Part shown: piece after piece, positions 43,528 to 54,350 of the stretch
How positions within the stretch are numbered: the stretch's first letter is position 1
How the letters are laid out: each line of letters opens with the position of its first letter
Assembly (NCBI GenBank): GCA_037176705.1
Contig: CM073891.1
Location: 48,672,571-48,736,570 of the forward strand
Reading direction: 5' to 3'
DNA from: Molossus alvarezi
Taxonomy: Eukaryota; Chordata; Mammalia; Chiroptera; Molossidae
Length of the DNA stretch: 64,000 nt
The notes under the pieces: model-generated
The model's input: only the letters and a program-made list of their open reading frames with translations
The model's database searches: none
Told to the model about the DNA's origin: nothing
Program-made: the position numbers and the translations under genes

Positions 43528-45158
43528 AAAAATACATTTAAATGTGAATAGGCTTTGGAAGACATGTAGTCAAACTGTTAACCAAGATGGTCATAAAAAG
43601 TGGATATATAGAGAGATTCATACATGGTGATTGGCTATAGGAGTATTTCTATTCTACAGGACAAATGTTTGCTTTATTTAAAGTTTTACCACAAATGTTG
43701 TTTTTTGATTAGAGAAAGTTTAACGTTGATATACCTAACATTAATAAATGTCTAAATTAATATGACTTCTTTTTTTGAGAAAATCCATCTACATTTTGGA
43801 CAATATTTGGTCATTCTCTAAATAAATATTTAAATTGTGCTCCAATAGAGTTAATAATTGAACTATTGCTATTATTTATACAATAGTTTCCTTCTAGACC
43901 ATGTTAATTATAACTATTTCATATTTATTCAAATTAACTAATACGTTCAAGATTGTGAAATATATGTACATTTTAAGGTTCAATTATATTTCATAGCCAA
44001 GAAAAATCAGTTAAGTACTCCAGATAGTGATTAACTATAAAAGTGCAGTCCTTGCCCTAAAAAAACTTCACAGTTTAGTGAACCAGATATTGAGAAAGAC
44101 ATATGTAAATTCACCTTATAAAATAGATGAATGACCTATTGGGAACTGTTGTAAGTTAAATGGCAGAGCTAACTCCCTGTTTGATTTCCTCCTAGCACCA
44201 AATGAGACTTTATTCTAAGAGTATCATAAATGTGATTGACTGATTAGGAAGCAAGATAAAGAAAGACTTCTGCATTTGGTATATATTTAGAGTCATTATT
44301 TTGTTAATTATAAAATGGTAAGCCCCAATATAATGATCTAACACATTAGATCAATGAACACTGCCATTCTAAATGATCTCATAGTAATACATTATATTTA
44401 CCTAAGAAACTACTGTTAGTGGCAAAGGTAAATATCCATATCAGCATGCATAATTTGTAATTCTGTTGGCAATGAGATCAGTTTGTCCATGAAACAGGCA
44501 ACTGACAAAATATTTTAAAGTAGTCTCATCATTTGCAGGCTCTCTTTGAATATGTTTTCCAAAAAAAAATCCCATATTGCAATTGAAAAGTACCATGTAT
44601 CATCATTCACCAAACTCAAGTATGTATTATGAGTTACCATTAGTGGAGAGTAAACATGCTCCAATTAAACATGCTCAGAAATAAACCTGATAATGTGCTG
44701 TTCCAGAAAGACGTGACATGCCAGATCCCTTCCATAATCTCCTATTTGTAGTGATTTTTATGTAGTAATTTTATGAAATTATAGAATCATTAATGGAAAA
44801 TTTTGCAAATAATTGATGTTGTTCAAATCTTTTCTAAGCAGTCTAATAGAAAATGATATTGGAGTTATGATGTTCATGCTGGAAAACACAGGAAACCTCA
44901 TGTAACAAGAAAAGCTGCTGCTACCATGGCTAATAACAAAAGTTGAGCATTGCCAGAGTTTATCAGATTTTTATGAAAATGGAAAATTAAAATGAATTCC
45001 AAAAGTATCAATTTTTACTTCTTATTTCAAATCCTATATGTTTAAGTAAACTGGTAATCCCACAAGAATTTTACATACACACATTACCCATCACAATAAA
45101 ATATAAGGTGAAGTAATTATAAAATATTTATATAATTAAATTTGATTATTTTTTTCAT
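43528..45158. other. 1.6 kb AT-rich DNA, nothing recognised
   Basis: The longest repeat-poor gap in the central part of the window. No supportable gene, repeat or conserved-looking motif; conservation cannot be judged from one sequence. Confidence 0.45.
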
Positions 45159-45173
45159 ACCTAGACATATTTT

Positions 45174-47231
45174 TTTTTCTTTTTTTAATTTTCTTTTGTT
45201 ACAGATGTTTCTCCTTTTTCACACCATTGGCAACCTCCTCCCCATCTCCCCCACCCCATCCCAGGCTTTGTTGTCCATGTCCATTGATTATACATACATG
45301 CATATAAGTTCTGTGGTTTATCTCTTCTCACCCCCCACCCCCCTACCCCCTCTTCTGAGGGTTGTCAGTCTGTGCCCTACTTCCATGTTTCTGGGTCTAC
45401 CGTATTCCTCAGACTGTTATGTTCATTATATTCTGTATATAAGTGAGATCATGTGGTATTTGTCTTTTTCTGCTTGGCTAAATTCACTTAGGATAATACT
45501 TTCCAGGTACCTCCTTGTCGTCTCAAAGGATAAGAGATCTTTCTTTCTTACAGCTGCATAGTACTCCATTGTGTATATGTACCACTGCTTTTTTATCCAC
45601 TCGTCTACTGATAGACACTTGGGCTGTTTCCAGACCTTAGTTATTGTAAATAGTGCTGTTATGAACATGGGGGTACATATATTCTTCCTGATTGGTGTTT
45701 CAGGCTTCTTAGGGTATATTCCTAGAAGTGGAATCACTGGGTCAAATGGAAGATCAATTTTTAATTTTTTGAGGTAACACCATATTGTTTTCCATAGTGG
45801 CTGCACCAGTCTACATTCCCATCAGAAGTGTACTAGAGTCCCCTTTTCTCCACACCCTCACCAACACTTGTTGTTTGATGATTTGTTGATGGCGGCCATT
45901 CTGACAGGTGTGAGGTGATACCTCATTGTTGTTTTAATTTGCATCTCTCTGATGATTAGTGATGTTGAGCATTTCTTCATATGTCTCTTGGCCATTTGTA
46001 TGTCCTGTTTGGAGAGGTGTCTATTCAGCTCCTCTGCCCATTTTTTAATTGAGTTCTTTGTCTTCCTTTTGTTGAGTTGTATGAGCACTCTATATAGTTT
46101 GCACTCTATATAGTATAGAGCACTCTATATATTAATCCTTTATCTGATGTATTATTGGCAATGATGTTTTCCCATAGAGTGGGTTGTCTTTCCATTTTGA
46201 TGATTGTTTCTTTTGCTGTGCAGAAGCTTTTTAGTTTGATGTAGTCCCATGTGTTCATTTTCTCCTCTGTTTCTGTTGCCTTAGGTGATGTGTCAGTAAA
46301 AATTCTGCTACGTATGATGTCTGAAATTTTGATGCCTACATTTTCTTCTAGAATTCTTATGGATTCACGGGTCACATTTAAGTCTTTTATCCATTTTGGG
46401 TTTATTTTGGTGTATGGTATAAGTTGATGGTCTAGTTTCATTTTTTTGCATGTATCTGTCCAATTTTCCCAAAACCATTTATTAAAGAGGCTGTCTTTAC
46501 TCTACTGTATGCTCTTGCCAACTTTGTCAAATATTAATTGAGCATTTGTCTTTGGTCCATTTCTGGGTTCTCTAGTCTGTTCCACTGGTCTATATGCCTG
46601 TTCTTATGCCAGTACCAGGCTGTTTTGATTACAGTTGCTTTGTAGTATAACCTGATATCTGGTATTGTGATCCCACCTACTTTGTCCTTCTTTTTAAAAA
46701 TTGCTGTGGTTATTCAGGGACTTTTTTGGTTCCATATGAATTTTGAAGTATTTGTTCTAGTTCTGTGAAATATGTAGTTGGTATTTTGATGGGGATTGCA
46801 TTGAATCTATAGATTGCTTTGGGTAGTATGGACATTTTAATGACATTAATTCTTCCAATCCATGAACAAGGTATGTGCTTCCACTTTTTTATATCTTCCT
46901 CTATTTCTTTTTTCAATGTCCTGTAGTTTTCTGCAAATAGGTCTTTTACTTCTTTGGTTAAGTTTATTCCTAGGTATCTTAATTATTTTACTGCAATGGT
47001 AAATGGGAGTGTTTTTTCAGTTTCTCTTTCTGTGAGTTCATCATTGGTGTATACAAATACTGTCAATTTCTTGATGTTAATTTTATATTCTGCTACTTTG
47101 CCAAATGCATTTATTAAGTCTAGTAGATTTTTGATGGAGTCTTTAGGGTTTTCTATGTATAATATGTCATCTTCAAATAATGACAGTTTCACTTCCTCCT
47201 TTCCAATTTAGATTCCTTTTATTTTTTCTTC
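45174..47231 (-). mobile_element. 5'-truncated bat L1, antisense, with clear duplications
   Basis: From left: 3'UTR, then the ORF2 end (stop near 45426), then back into the RT domain, truncated just upstream of the catalytic block, which reads FEDD. The 15-bp flanks ACCTAGACATATTTT (45159-45173) and ACCTGGACATATTTT (47232-47246) differ by one base. Several stops and frameshifts; no intact protein. Confidence 0.95.
45426..47200 (-). pseudogene. L1 ORF2 C-terminal part, decayed
   Basis: Open stretches at 45426-45806 (126 codons), 46106-46441 and 46710-46916 translate to successive parts of ORF2 after the RT core, including [19 protein letters not shown] and [20 protein letters not shown]. They lie in different frames, showing indels. 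A small duplication at about 46088-46135 disrupts the region further. Confidence 0.9.
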
Positions 47232-47271
47232 ACCTGGACATATTTTCAAAACTGTCCCTTTTGGTAAGCCT

Positions 47272-47636
47272 TGTTATGAGCTAAATTGTGTACATCTATC
47301 CCCTCCCCATTAATATGTTGAAATTGTAACCCCAGTATCTCAGAATGTTAATATATTTGAATTTAGGACCTTTGAAGGGGTAATTAAGATAGAATGAAAT
47401 CACATAAGTGGGCCCTAATCCAATATGACTGGTGAATTTGTAAAAAGAGATTAGGATCCAGACACACATGGAGGGAAGACCATGAGCAGGTACTAGAAGA
47501 CAGCCATCTACAAGCCCAGGAGAGAGGCCCTTGACATCAGACTCCAAACTTCCAGAGTTATGAGAAAACACGTTTCTGCTGTTGAAATCACCAAGTCTGT
47601 AGTAGTTTGCTATGGTAGTCCTAACAAACTAATACA
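47272..47636 (+). repeat. MLT1-type MaLR solo LTR
   Basis: Starts TGTTATGAGCTAAATTGTGT and ends CTAACAAACTAATACA. The interior has GTTGAAATTGTAACCCCAGT, GGGCCCTAATCCAATATGAC and AGACAGCCATCTACAAGCCC. These match MLT1 LTRs of the ERVL-MaLR group. A perfect 5-bp duplication AGCCT (47267-47271 and 47637-47641) supports a complete solo LTR, which landed about 25 bp beyond the L1 duplication. Confidence 0.93.
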
Positions 47637-47641
47637 AGCCT

Positions 47642-48120
47642 CAACAGTACTACTGAAAAATACAATGTTTTAATTTATATTTGATGCCAATGACTCTCAG
47701 AAGCACAAGTTCATTCTTAAAACAAAGTAGAATAAAATCTAAATGATTATAATTAATTCGAGTGACTATAATTATCCTTTACCTCGACAAGCCTTCAGCA
47801 TAGCCACCAACCAGCACAGCACCTCAATTATGTTTACTGTGACAAAGGCTTCCTTCAGGGAGGGACTATGAAGGCCAGCTACCAAGGTCTTGGCAAAAAT
47901 AAAATATAAATCCTTAAATATTTTAAATGTTTTAAAAGCATAGAGTGGAAGTATTTAGGAAATATTAGCTATTGCATTTAATATGCACATATTGATAATT
48001 TGGGGCAGTGGTGAATGAATTGATTATGTTGAAGGATTGTCATGCTAAAGAGTAATTACAGAACTATAAGAATTATGGGTTATGCTTTGCTGGTTATTAT
48101 ACTTATGAAGATTTAAGACA
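47642..48120. other. unassigned stretch
   Basis: No recognised feature before the next SINE. Confidence 0.4.
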
Positions 48121-48373
48121 ACCCTGGCCAATTTGGCTTAGCAGTTAGAGGGTTAGAGCATCAGCCTGAGGACTGAAGGGTCACAGGTTCTAGTCCTAGT
48201 CAAGGCACATACCTGGGTTGCAGGCTCAATCCCTGGCCCTGGTTGGGGTCGTATAGAAAGCAACCAATTGATATTTCTCTCTCTCTCTCTCTCTTCCCCC
48301 CTCCCTTCCACCCTATCTGAAAATCAATGGAAAAATATCCTCGGGTGAAGATTAACAGCAACAACAAAAAAGG
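48121..48373 (+). mobile_element. Ves-type SINE with a 10-bp head duplication
   Basis: ACCCTGGCCAATTTGGCTTA head, then GTTAGAGGGTTAGAGCATC, in which GGTTAGAG-like box-A sequence is present twice. Tail ATCCTCGGGTGAAGATTAAC with (CAA)n. TAAGACA occurs at 48114-48120 and 48374-48380. Confidence 0.92.
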
Positions 48374-48647
48374 TAAGACATAAATATTCAATATGTGAAT
48401 GTCTCTGTTTAACAATTCACACTATTTGCCAACTAGATAGAGATACCTTCTGTGATTGTGTCCTTATTAAATATGCATAGCACAAGTGTTTGAATCATCT
48501 GTCCAGTAATGATCATATTTCTATTTTCATCCATTATTATGTCTAACAATTAAAATACTCCAGAGACATTTTTGTGTTTCAATATTTTCATGAAGTTTTT
48601 CTCAAATCCCAGAGCTAACTTCTTAGATAGCCAAGTAAGAATAATTC

Positions 48648-48698
48648 TTTTTTAACCATGGAGAAAGAATTATTGATTCTTTCTCCATGGTTAAAAAA
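48648..48698. repeat. perfect 23-bp inverted repeat (hairpin)
   Basis: Left arm 48648-48670 (TTTTTTAACCATGGAGAAAG then AAT) and right arm 48676-48698 are exact reverse complements, separated by TATTG. The flanking bases do not pair. It belongs to no repeat I recognise. Confidence 0.95.
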
Positions 48699-49330
48699 CA
48701 AATCACCCCAAATTATATAAATGAGTATTTTAACCTTCATAGGCTTTTCTGTTAAGGTCTATCATGATTTTCCATTATCCTTGCTCGAGAACTTTTGTAT
48801 AATAAATCCTTTTATAATACATTCTTTCTTTTACATTAAATTGAAGTCTCTATAACAACCTACAGCTATTATACCAAATAGACATTCTTTTATAGTCATG
48901 CATAAAATTTACCTTGTCAGTTATATAGCCCATTACAATCTTCTATCGAACTGTATCGTGTGGTTACTAAGTTAGAGAATTTGGACTTAATAGAGGTAAA
49001 ATAATTATTTCACCTTTATGGCTGAGGTTATGTTAAACATCTTCTTTATAATTCTGTGGGCCAAGGTAACTCAACGATAGTCAGTCCCCATTGCTTCCCA
49101 CAGGTGTGTGGTAATAAATTTACATGTTAGGAAAAAGTATTTCTGTCTGGGTGTTGGAAGCAAAGGTTTGAAAACTGTTAATCACATTTCTATAATGGTC
49201 TTAAAATAGTCATCAACTTGCCAGATTTAAAAGACCCAGTAGTCTATCTAAAACATTGCCTCCTTTTGGCTGGGTGCTATACTATAAAATGAACCTGCAA
49301 TGGAACCAGAGAAGATGTTGTATATAGCCT
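48699..49330. other. unassigned stretch
   Basis: AT-rich DNA with no supportable feature. Confidence 0.4.
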
Positions 49331-49910
49331 GTCTAATAAATTAAAAACAACAACGAAACAGCATTTTTTATTGTCTAGTGTTTCTACAATATAAGAGAGA
49401 GAAAAAGAAGAGAAAATGGCAGAATTTAGAAAAGAGATGTATGACCATGGAGTTGCACCATCTGAAGTCCCTTCAAGAGAACTTGCTGCAAGGAGCCCAG
49501 CTGGCTGACAGCCTCCAGCAGCTGTATCTGCACGTTCATCAGCATGCTCAAGCTGTCAGGACTGCTCCTGACCACTGACGGAACACAGCAGCTGTACCAG
49601 AGCTGGCTCAGTACTGCTAATGGGCAACCTGTGCTCAAAAATTCTCCACAGGCCTGAGCAAGACTCTCAGAACTGCACTGTTATCTGAAGATCCCCCTAC
49701 CCAGTCCTCCCTCCTTGCCTTTCTCCTTTCATGGGCGTCTAGTGTCAGATGTCAGGGACACCTCTATCTCAAGTCTTGCCACACCTCCTCTGCTCCCTTA
49801 CCTCTTTATCCTTTACATGCGTTGCCCCCATAAATCATTTGTATGTCTAGTCCCAACTTGGTATCTCTTTCTCTGAAGACCCAAGCTGACCCAGGAAATC
49901 AGGTCAATAA
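49331..49910 (+). repeat. LTR-like remnant, sense
   Basis: Pyrimidine-rich 3' part with CATAAATCATTTGTATGTCT and TCTCTGAAGACCCAAGCTGA resembles the end of an old ERVL/MaLR LTR. The 66-codon frame at 49378-49578 (KSLQENLLQGAQLADSLQQL, helical, Gln/Leu-rich) is the only coding-like piece and has no known domain. Edges and family uncertain. Confidence 0.35.
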
Positions 49911-50063
49911 AAAAAAAAATGAATTTTTTCTTTATATAATTTTCTATCGTAACTATTTTGGCTCCTTGCCACCTAAAGATAAAAAAAAACTATAATTTGA
50001 AGAATGTTTGACTTTAATGACAGAATAAATTAAAAACAAAAATTTGGGAGTGTTTCTCCTTTT

Positions 50064-50696
50064 GTTATAACTTTATTTTTTTGTTGACACTATTACAAAT
50101 GTCCCCATTTCTCCCCGCTCTGCCCACTTCTACCCAGCTCCCATACCCCTTCCCTCTGGCCATTACCTCACTGTTGGCTGTGTCTATGGTTTATGCATAT
50201 CTTCTTTGGCTAATCTCTTCATCTTCTTTCATTCAGTCACCCCACCTGCCACTTTCCCCTCTGACAGTTGTCAGTCTGTTCTATTTATCCGTGCCTCTGG
50301 CTCTATTTTTTTTTTTTTTTTTTTTGTCAGTTTATTTTGTTCATTAGATTCCACATATAAATGAGATCATATGGTATTTGTCTTTCTCTGACTGGCTTAT
50401 TGCACTTAGCATAATAATTGCCAGATCCATCATGCTGTTGCAAAGGGTAAGAGTTCCTTCTTTATTACAGCTGTGTAGTAATGCACTGTGTAAATATAAC
50501 ACAGCTTTTTTATCCACTCATCTGCTGATGGGCACTTGGGCTGTTTCCAGATCTCACCGATTGTAAATAGTGCTGCTATGAACACGGGGTACATATATTC
50601 TTTCTGATTGGTGTTTTGGGATTCTTAGGCTATATTCCCAGAAATGGGATTGCTGGGTCAAAAGGCAGTTCTGTTTTTATTTTATTTTGAGGAAGC
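50064..50696 (-). mobile_element. 5'-truncated L1, antisense
   Basis: 3'UTR and end of ORF2 of a bat L1 (complement of GAATATAATGAAC-type and ATTCCAAGAAATGGG-type ORF2-end motifs). A T-run at 50307-50326 expands the 3'UTR. CTCCTTTT occurs at 50056-50063 and 50697-50704, a short possible duplication. Confidence 0.88.
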
Positions 50697-50704
50697 CTCC
50701 TTTT

Positions 50705-52067
50705 AACCCTCTCTTCTTCCTTCCCTCCCACTTTCCCTCCCCCCCACTCTTCCTTCAGTCTTTTTATATAAAAACTGAAAGTTGAAAAGGAACTTTATTT
50801 AAAATGTTTTTCTCTTTCTTGTGGATTGGAAAACAACAATTTTTGTAGGGTTCTTTGTGGTGTCACTTGTGGCGATATTTTGGTAGGCTATGTATATGTG
50901 GACACACAACTAAACAAAGAAAGATTGCTATTACCAATACAACTTAATGAAACCCATTACTATTGGGTAACAACTAACATGTATGCATATTTAAAGACAT
51001 CTTTAGGAAGATTCCACTGATGGATTTCTATTGGTATAATAGTATATATCAACACAAAGCTACCCAAGGTAGTACATTATTATTTCTCGGTGCTTTATAC
51101 ACATGTTCTTCATATAGGTAAGACCAAATTCTGAGTAGACATGCCAGCTGAAGCTCACTACTAAAATTCACCCTTCTGTTTCTACATCTGCTCCTTTATC
51201 TTTTACTTAATATTTAGAGACACCATATATTATAACTATTAGAATATCCTCAATAAGCTATAGCATTATTTGAATTATGATATGGAGGTAAAGAAAGTTT
51301 CATTATCCACCTATCCCACTCTTACAAGTGACTTATGGCTATAGCCAGACCCCTACAAAGATAAAGGATTACCAGTAAGAATAAAAATGTGGAACTCAGA
51401 AGAATACTAATCTGTGTAGTTATAACAGTATTCTCTTATGATAAAAAAAGGCATGAGTTAAGGTATAAAATTAAAAAGAAGACTACATGGTAAAACTTTG
51501 AGATTGTTTTTATTTTGGTTTTGCTTTACTTTAATACAAAAAGGTTGTTCATTTTCATTTCAATGTCAAGATTACGATAATTCCTATCAACATCTCCATT
51601 CTAATCTACAACTATTCTCCAACAGTGACTCATATAGGACTGATCCATTTGCTATTCCCCAAACTTCTTTTTTTTTTTCCTGTCTCTGTGCTTTGTGTAT
51701 ACCATGTCCTCTACCTGGAGACCTGAAGACCTGCTGAGATCCACCTACCTTTTATGTCATGAGCAACCTAACTTTCTGATCACCACAGATGAAAGAGATC
51801 GCCTTCGCAGTTAGCATTAATTCTTTTGTTTTGGAAATTTGAGTCCTCCCAATTTTAAAACTCTTTAGACAGCACTAATTTCCTTTAGTAACCACTATCT
51901 TTTTTTCTGATAACTGCTTCTTAACTATCATGTCTTCTTCATTCCTGAACCTAATTTTTGACAGGTAGTAGTGCCTAATGACCAAACTTTCAGAGACAGC
52001 TTGAATGTGGTATGATGTCCTCATCCTTAGACATTGAAAAAAAATCCCGATTTTTTCTTCATATTCA
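50705..52067. other. no recognised feature
   Basis: Includes CCCTCCC-rich DNA at 50705-50760 and AT-rich DNA beyond. Frames at 50826-51020 and 51498-51737 have no recognisable domain. Confidence 0.4.
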
Positions 52068-52311
52068 TTCATTTATTTTTTTAATCCTCACCCAAGGATA
52101 TTTTTTCTGTTTCTCTTCAGATAGAGTGGGAGGAAGAGAGAGAGAGAGAAACATCAACATGAAGGGACACATCGACATGTTGCCTCCCGCACGACCCGAC
52201 CAGGGCGGGGGTCGAACTGCAACCGAGGTACATGCCCTTGACTGGAATCAAAACTGTGACTCATTGGTCCGTGGGCTGATGCTCTTACTGCTGAGCAAAA
52301 CCGGCCAGGGC
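52068..52311 (-). mobile_element. Ves-type SINE, antisense
   Basis: AATCCTCACCCAAGGATATT tail and head complement GAGCAAAACCGGCCAGGGC. TTCTTCATATTCA on the left and TTCCTTCATATTTA on the right form a diverged duplication. Confidence 0.94.
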
Positions 52312-52412
52312 TTTCCTTCATATTTAAATGATAGTTTTCCTGGATAATAAATTCTAGGTTCTTTTTTTCTATTTTATAGGAATTTGAAAATATACTTCAT
52401 TTTCCTGTTTTT

Positions 52413-52663
52413 GTTGTTGTTAATCCTCACCTGAGGATATTTTTTCATTGATTTTTAGAAAGAGATAGAATGGAAGGGAGGGAGAGGGAGAGAGAAATAT
52501 TGATATGAGAGAGGCACATCAACTGGTTGCCTCCTGCATGACCCTGACTGGGGTTGGGAATCAAACCTGCAAGCCAGGTACATGCCCTTGACTGGGGGGT
52601 TGAACCTGTGACCTTTCAGTCCAGAGGCTGATGCTCTAACCACTAAACAAAACTGTCCAGGGT
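52413..52663 (-). mobile_element. Ves-type SINE, antisense
   Basis: AATCCTCACCTGAGGATATT tail and head complement TAAACAAAACTGTCCAGGG. TTCATTTTCCTGTTTTT (52396-52412) and TTCATTTTCTTCTTTT (52664-52679) form the duplication. Confidence 0.94.
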
Positions 52664-53089
52664 TTCATTTTCTTCTTTTACCCATTATTAAAGATGAGAT
52701 GTCTATAGTTCACCTATTTTTTTATTCCTTTATAAAAGGAAAATTGTAAATTATGTTTATTATCTGTGGGGTTTTAACATTTTTCTGGGGTCTGTATAGG
52801 GCTAGTGTTTTCTCAGTTATGTGGCTCAAATCACAGAGCACTTTTCAGTATGAAAAAATATGCTTTTCTTCAAGTCAAGGAAAGTTTCTTTTCTTGTTTC
52901 CTTGATTTTTCTTTCTCCTTCCTTTTACTGTTTCCATTTGTAACTCTCTTTATGAAGGTATATAAATGTTTTTATTATCTTTAAGAAGTTTTGGGGCGTA
53001 TTTTTACTCCACCTTTCAGATTATGTGTTTGGTCTATAGTCATTTAAATTCTAATCTATAACCTTTTAAATTTTATTATTTTTAAATAT

Positions 53090-53293
53090 GTTTTTATTGA
53101 TGTTTTAGAGAGAGAGGAAGGGAGAAAGAAATAGAAACATTGGTGTGAGAGAGAAACATTAATCGGTTGCCTCCTGCATGCCCCAACCAGGGATCAAGCT
53201 CGCAACCCAGGCAACATGCCCTGACTGGGAATCGAACTGGGACTTCTCAGTCCATGGGACAATGCTCAACCCACTGAGCTGCACTGGCTGGGC
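53090..53293 (-). mobile_element. Ves-type SINE, antisense (older subfamily)
   Basis: TTTTTATTGATGTTTTAGAG start and head complement CTGAGCTGCACTGGCTGGGC. It lacks the CTCGGGTGAGGAT tail and resembles the copy at 34252. Confidence 0.92.
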
Positions 53294-53599
53294 CTTTCTT
53301 TGATTTAAAAAAAAATATTTTAAATCTACTTTTAGTATTTCCCAAAACTTTTTGTTGTTCTTTTAGAAGCCTGATCCTGTTTTCAGAAGTAGCAATCTTT
53401 ATATTATTTCTGAGGACACTGATCAGAATTTTTTTTTTTGTTCTCTAAGTTTTATGTTCCCTTTTGTACCATTTGTTCTGATTGTCTATATTAGGTCTTC
53501 TATTGCATCATGTTAATTTTTCTAAATTGTACTGATTCTTAGTTTCCTATACATTATATTAAGTAGCCAGTAAAGGTTTCCTCTACAGTTCTGTAGTCT

Positions 53600-53637
53600 C
53601 TGTCTCTCTCTCTCTGTCTCTCTGTCTCTCTCTCTCG

Positions 53638-53715
<78 letters not shown>
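53600..53715. repeat. compound (TC)n(CA)n microsatellite
   Basis: Interrupted (TCTCTG)/(TC) units, then about 19 pure CA units from 53678. Arg/Glu- and Val/Cys-repeat frames across it are artefacts. Confidence 0.97.
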
Positions 53716-53716
<1 letters not shown>

Positions 53717-53779
53717 TCTTCTCAATGGGAGGACTGATAAAACTCAAATATATTACTTCCAGAGTTTATTCTTCTCTGC

Positions 53780-54350
53780 AGCACAAACCCTCCCAAGTTT
53801 TCCTTGGGCATTTCCCAGGATGGGCTAACAAGTTTCTGCATGACTCTATCTGTAAGTACAGTATTGATAAATTCATTTGTACTTTTCTATCTTTCTAATG
53901 CTATACACAAAAAGCTTTTAACTACTTGCCGTCTCTTGTTCTGCTGGGATGGGTGCAATGCAATAAAACTACAAGCATACGCTGCTTGGAGTGAGAGGGA
54001 GCTTTGCAAGAAAGTAAATGCTCCAGATCTCTGGACCAGTCCCATTTATTTGCACACTGGTACACCCAGGTTACAAGTGGATTTATATAAATTATGTCCT
54101 TGAGATGGCATTACTGCAAACCATACACCCTAGCTTTGTCTCTTGCTTTTTATGGAAGAGACCTTGAAGGCAAAAGATAAACCCTTATTCACATGCAAAT
54201 GAAGCACCCAATACATATGGGTGGGCCAGGTTTCCCCCCAGGCCAGGATTCCAAGAATGCATTAACACAAGGTTGAGAGTGCTTAACACAAAGTTACAAA
54301 ATGTCCATCTTCCAAACCCCCAACCCCACAACTACTTGATTAAACTCCCA
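53780..54350 (-). repeat. possible LTR-like segment, antisense
   Basis: Complement of an AATAAA-type signal (near 54047) and a C-rich stretch near 54230-54245 hint at an old LTR, but I find neither inverted ends nor a duplication. The 99-codon frame at 53804-54103 has no known domain. Confidence 0.2.

Noticed and set aside
50056..50704. CTCCTTTT as a certain target duplication of the L1 tail
   Set aside because: Only 8 bp in a pyrimidine-rich context; it may be chance, so it was not used to fix the edges.
198..53293. Many similar dispersed repeats suggesting an array or CRISPR
   Set aside because: Copies are dispersed on both strands, 170-280 bp long, with individual target duplications and no regular spacers. 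They are SINEs.
53522..53725. Arg/Glu-repeat frame
   Set aside because: It is the compound (TC)n(CA)n microsatellite read on the minus strand.
53804..54103. 99-codon frame as a host gene
   Set aside because: No domain, splice sites or supporting signals, and it lies in DNA with weak LTR-like features.
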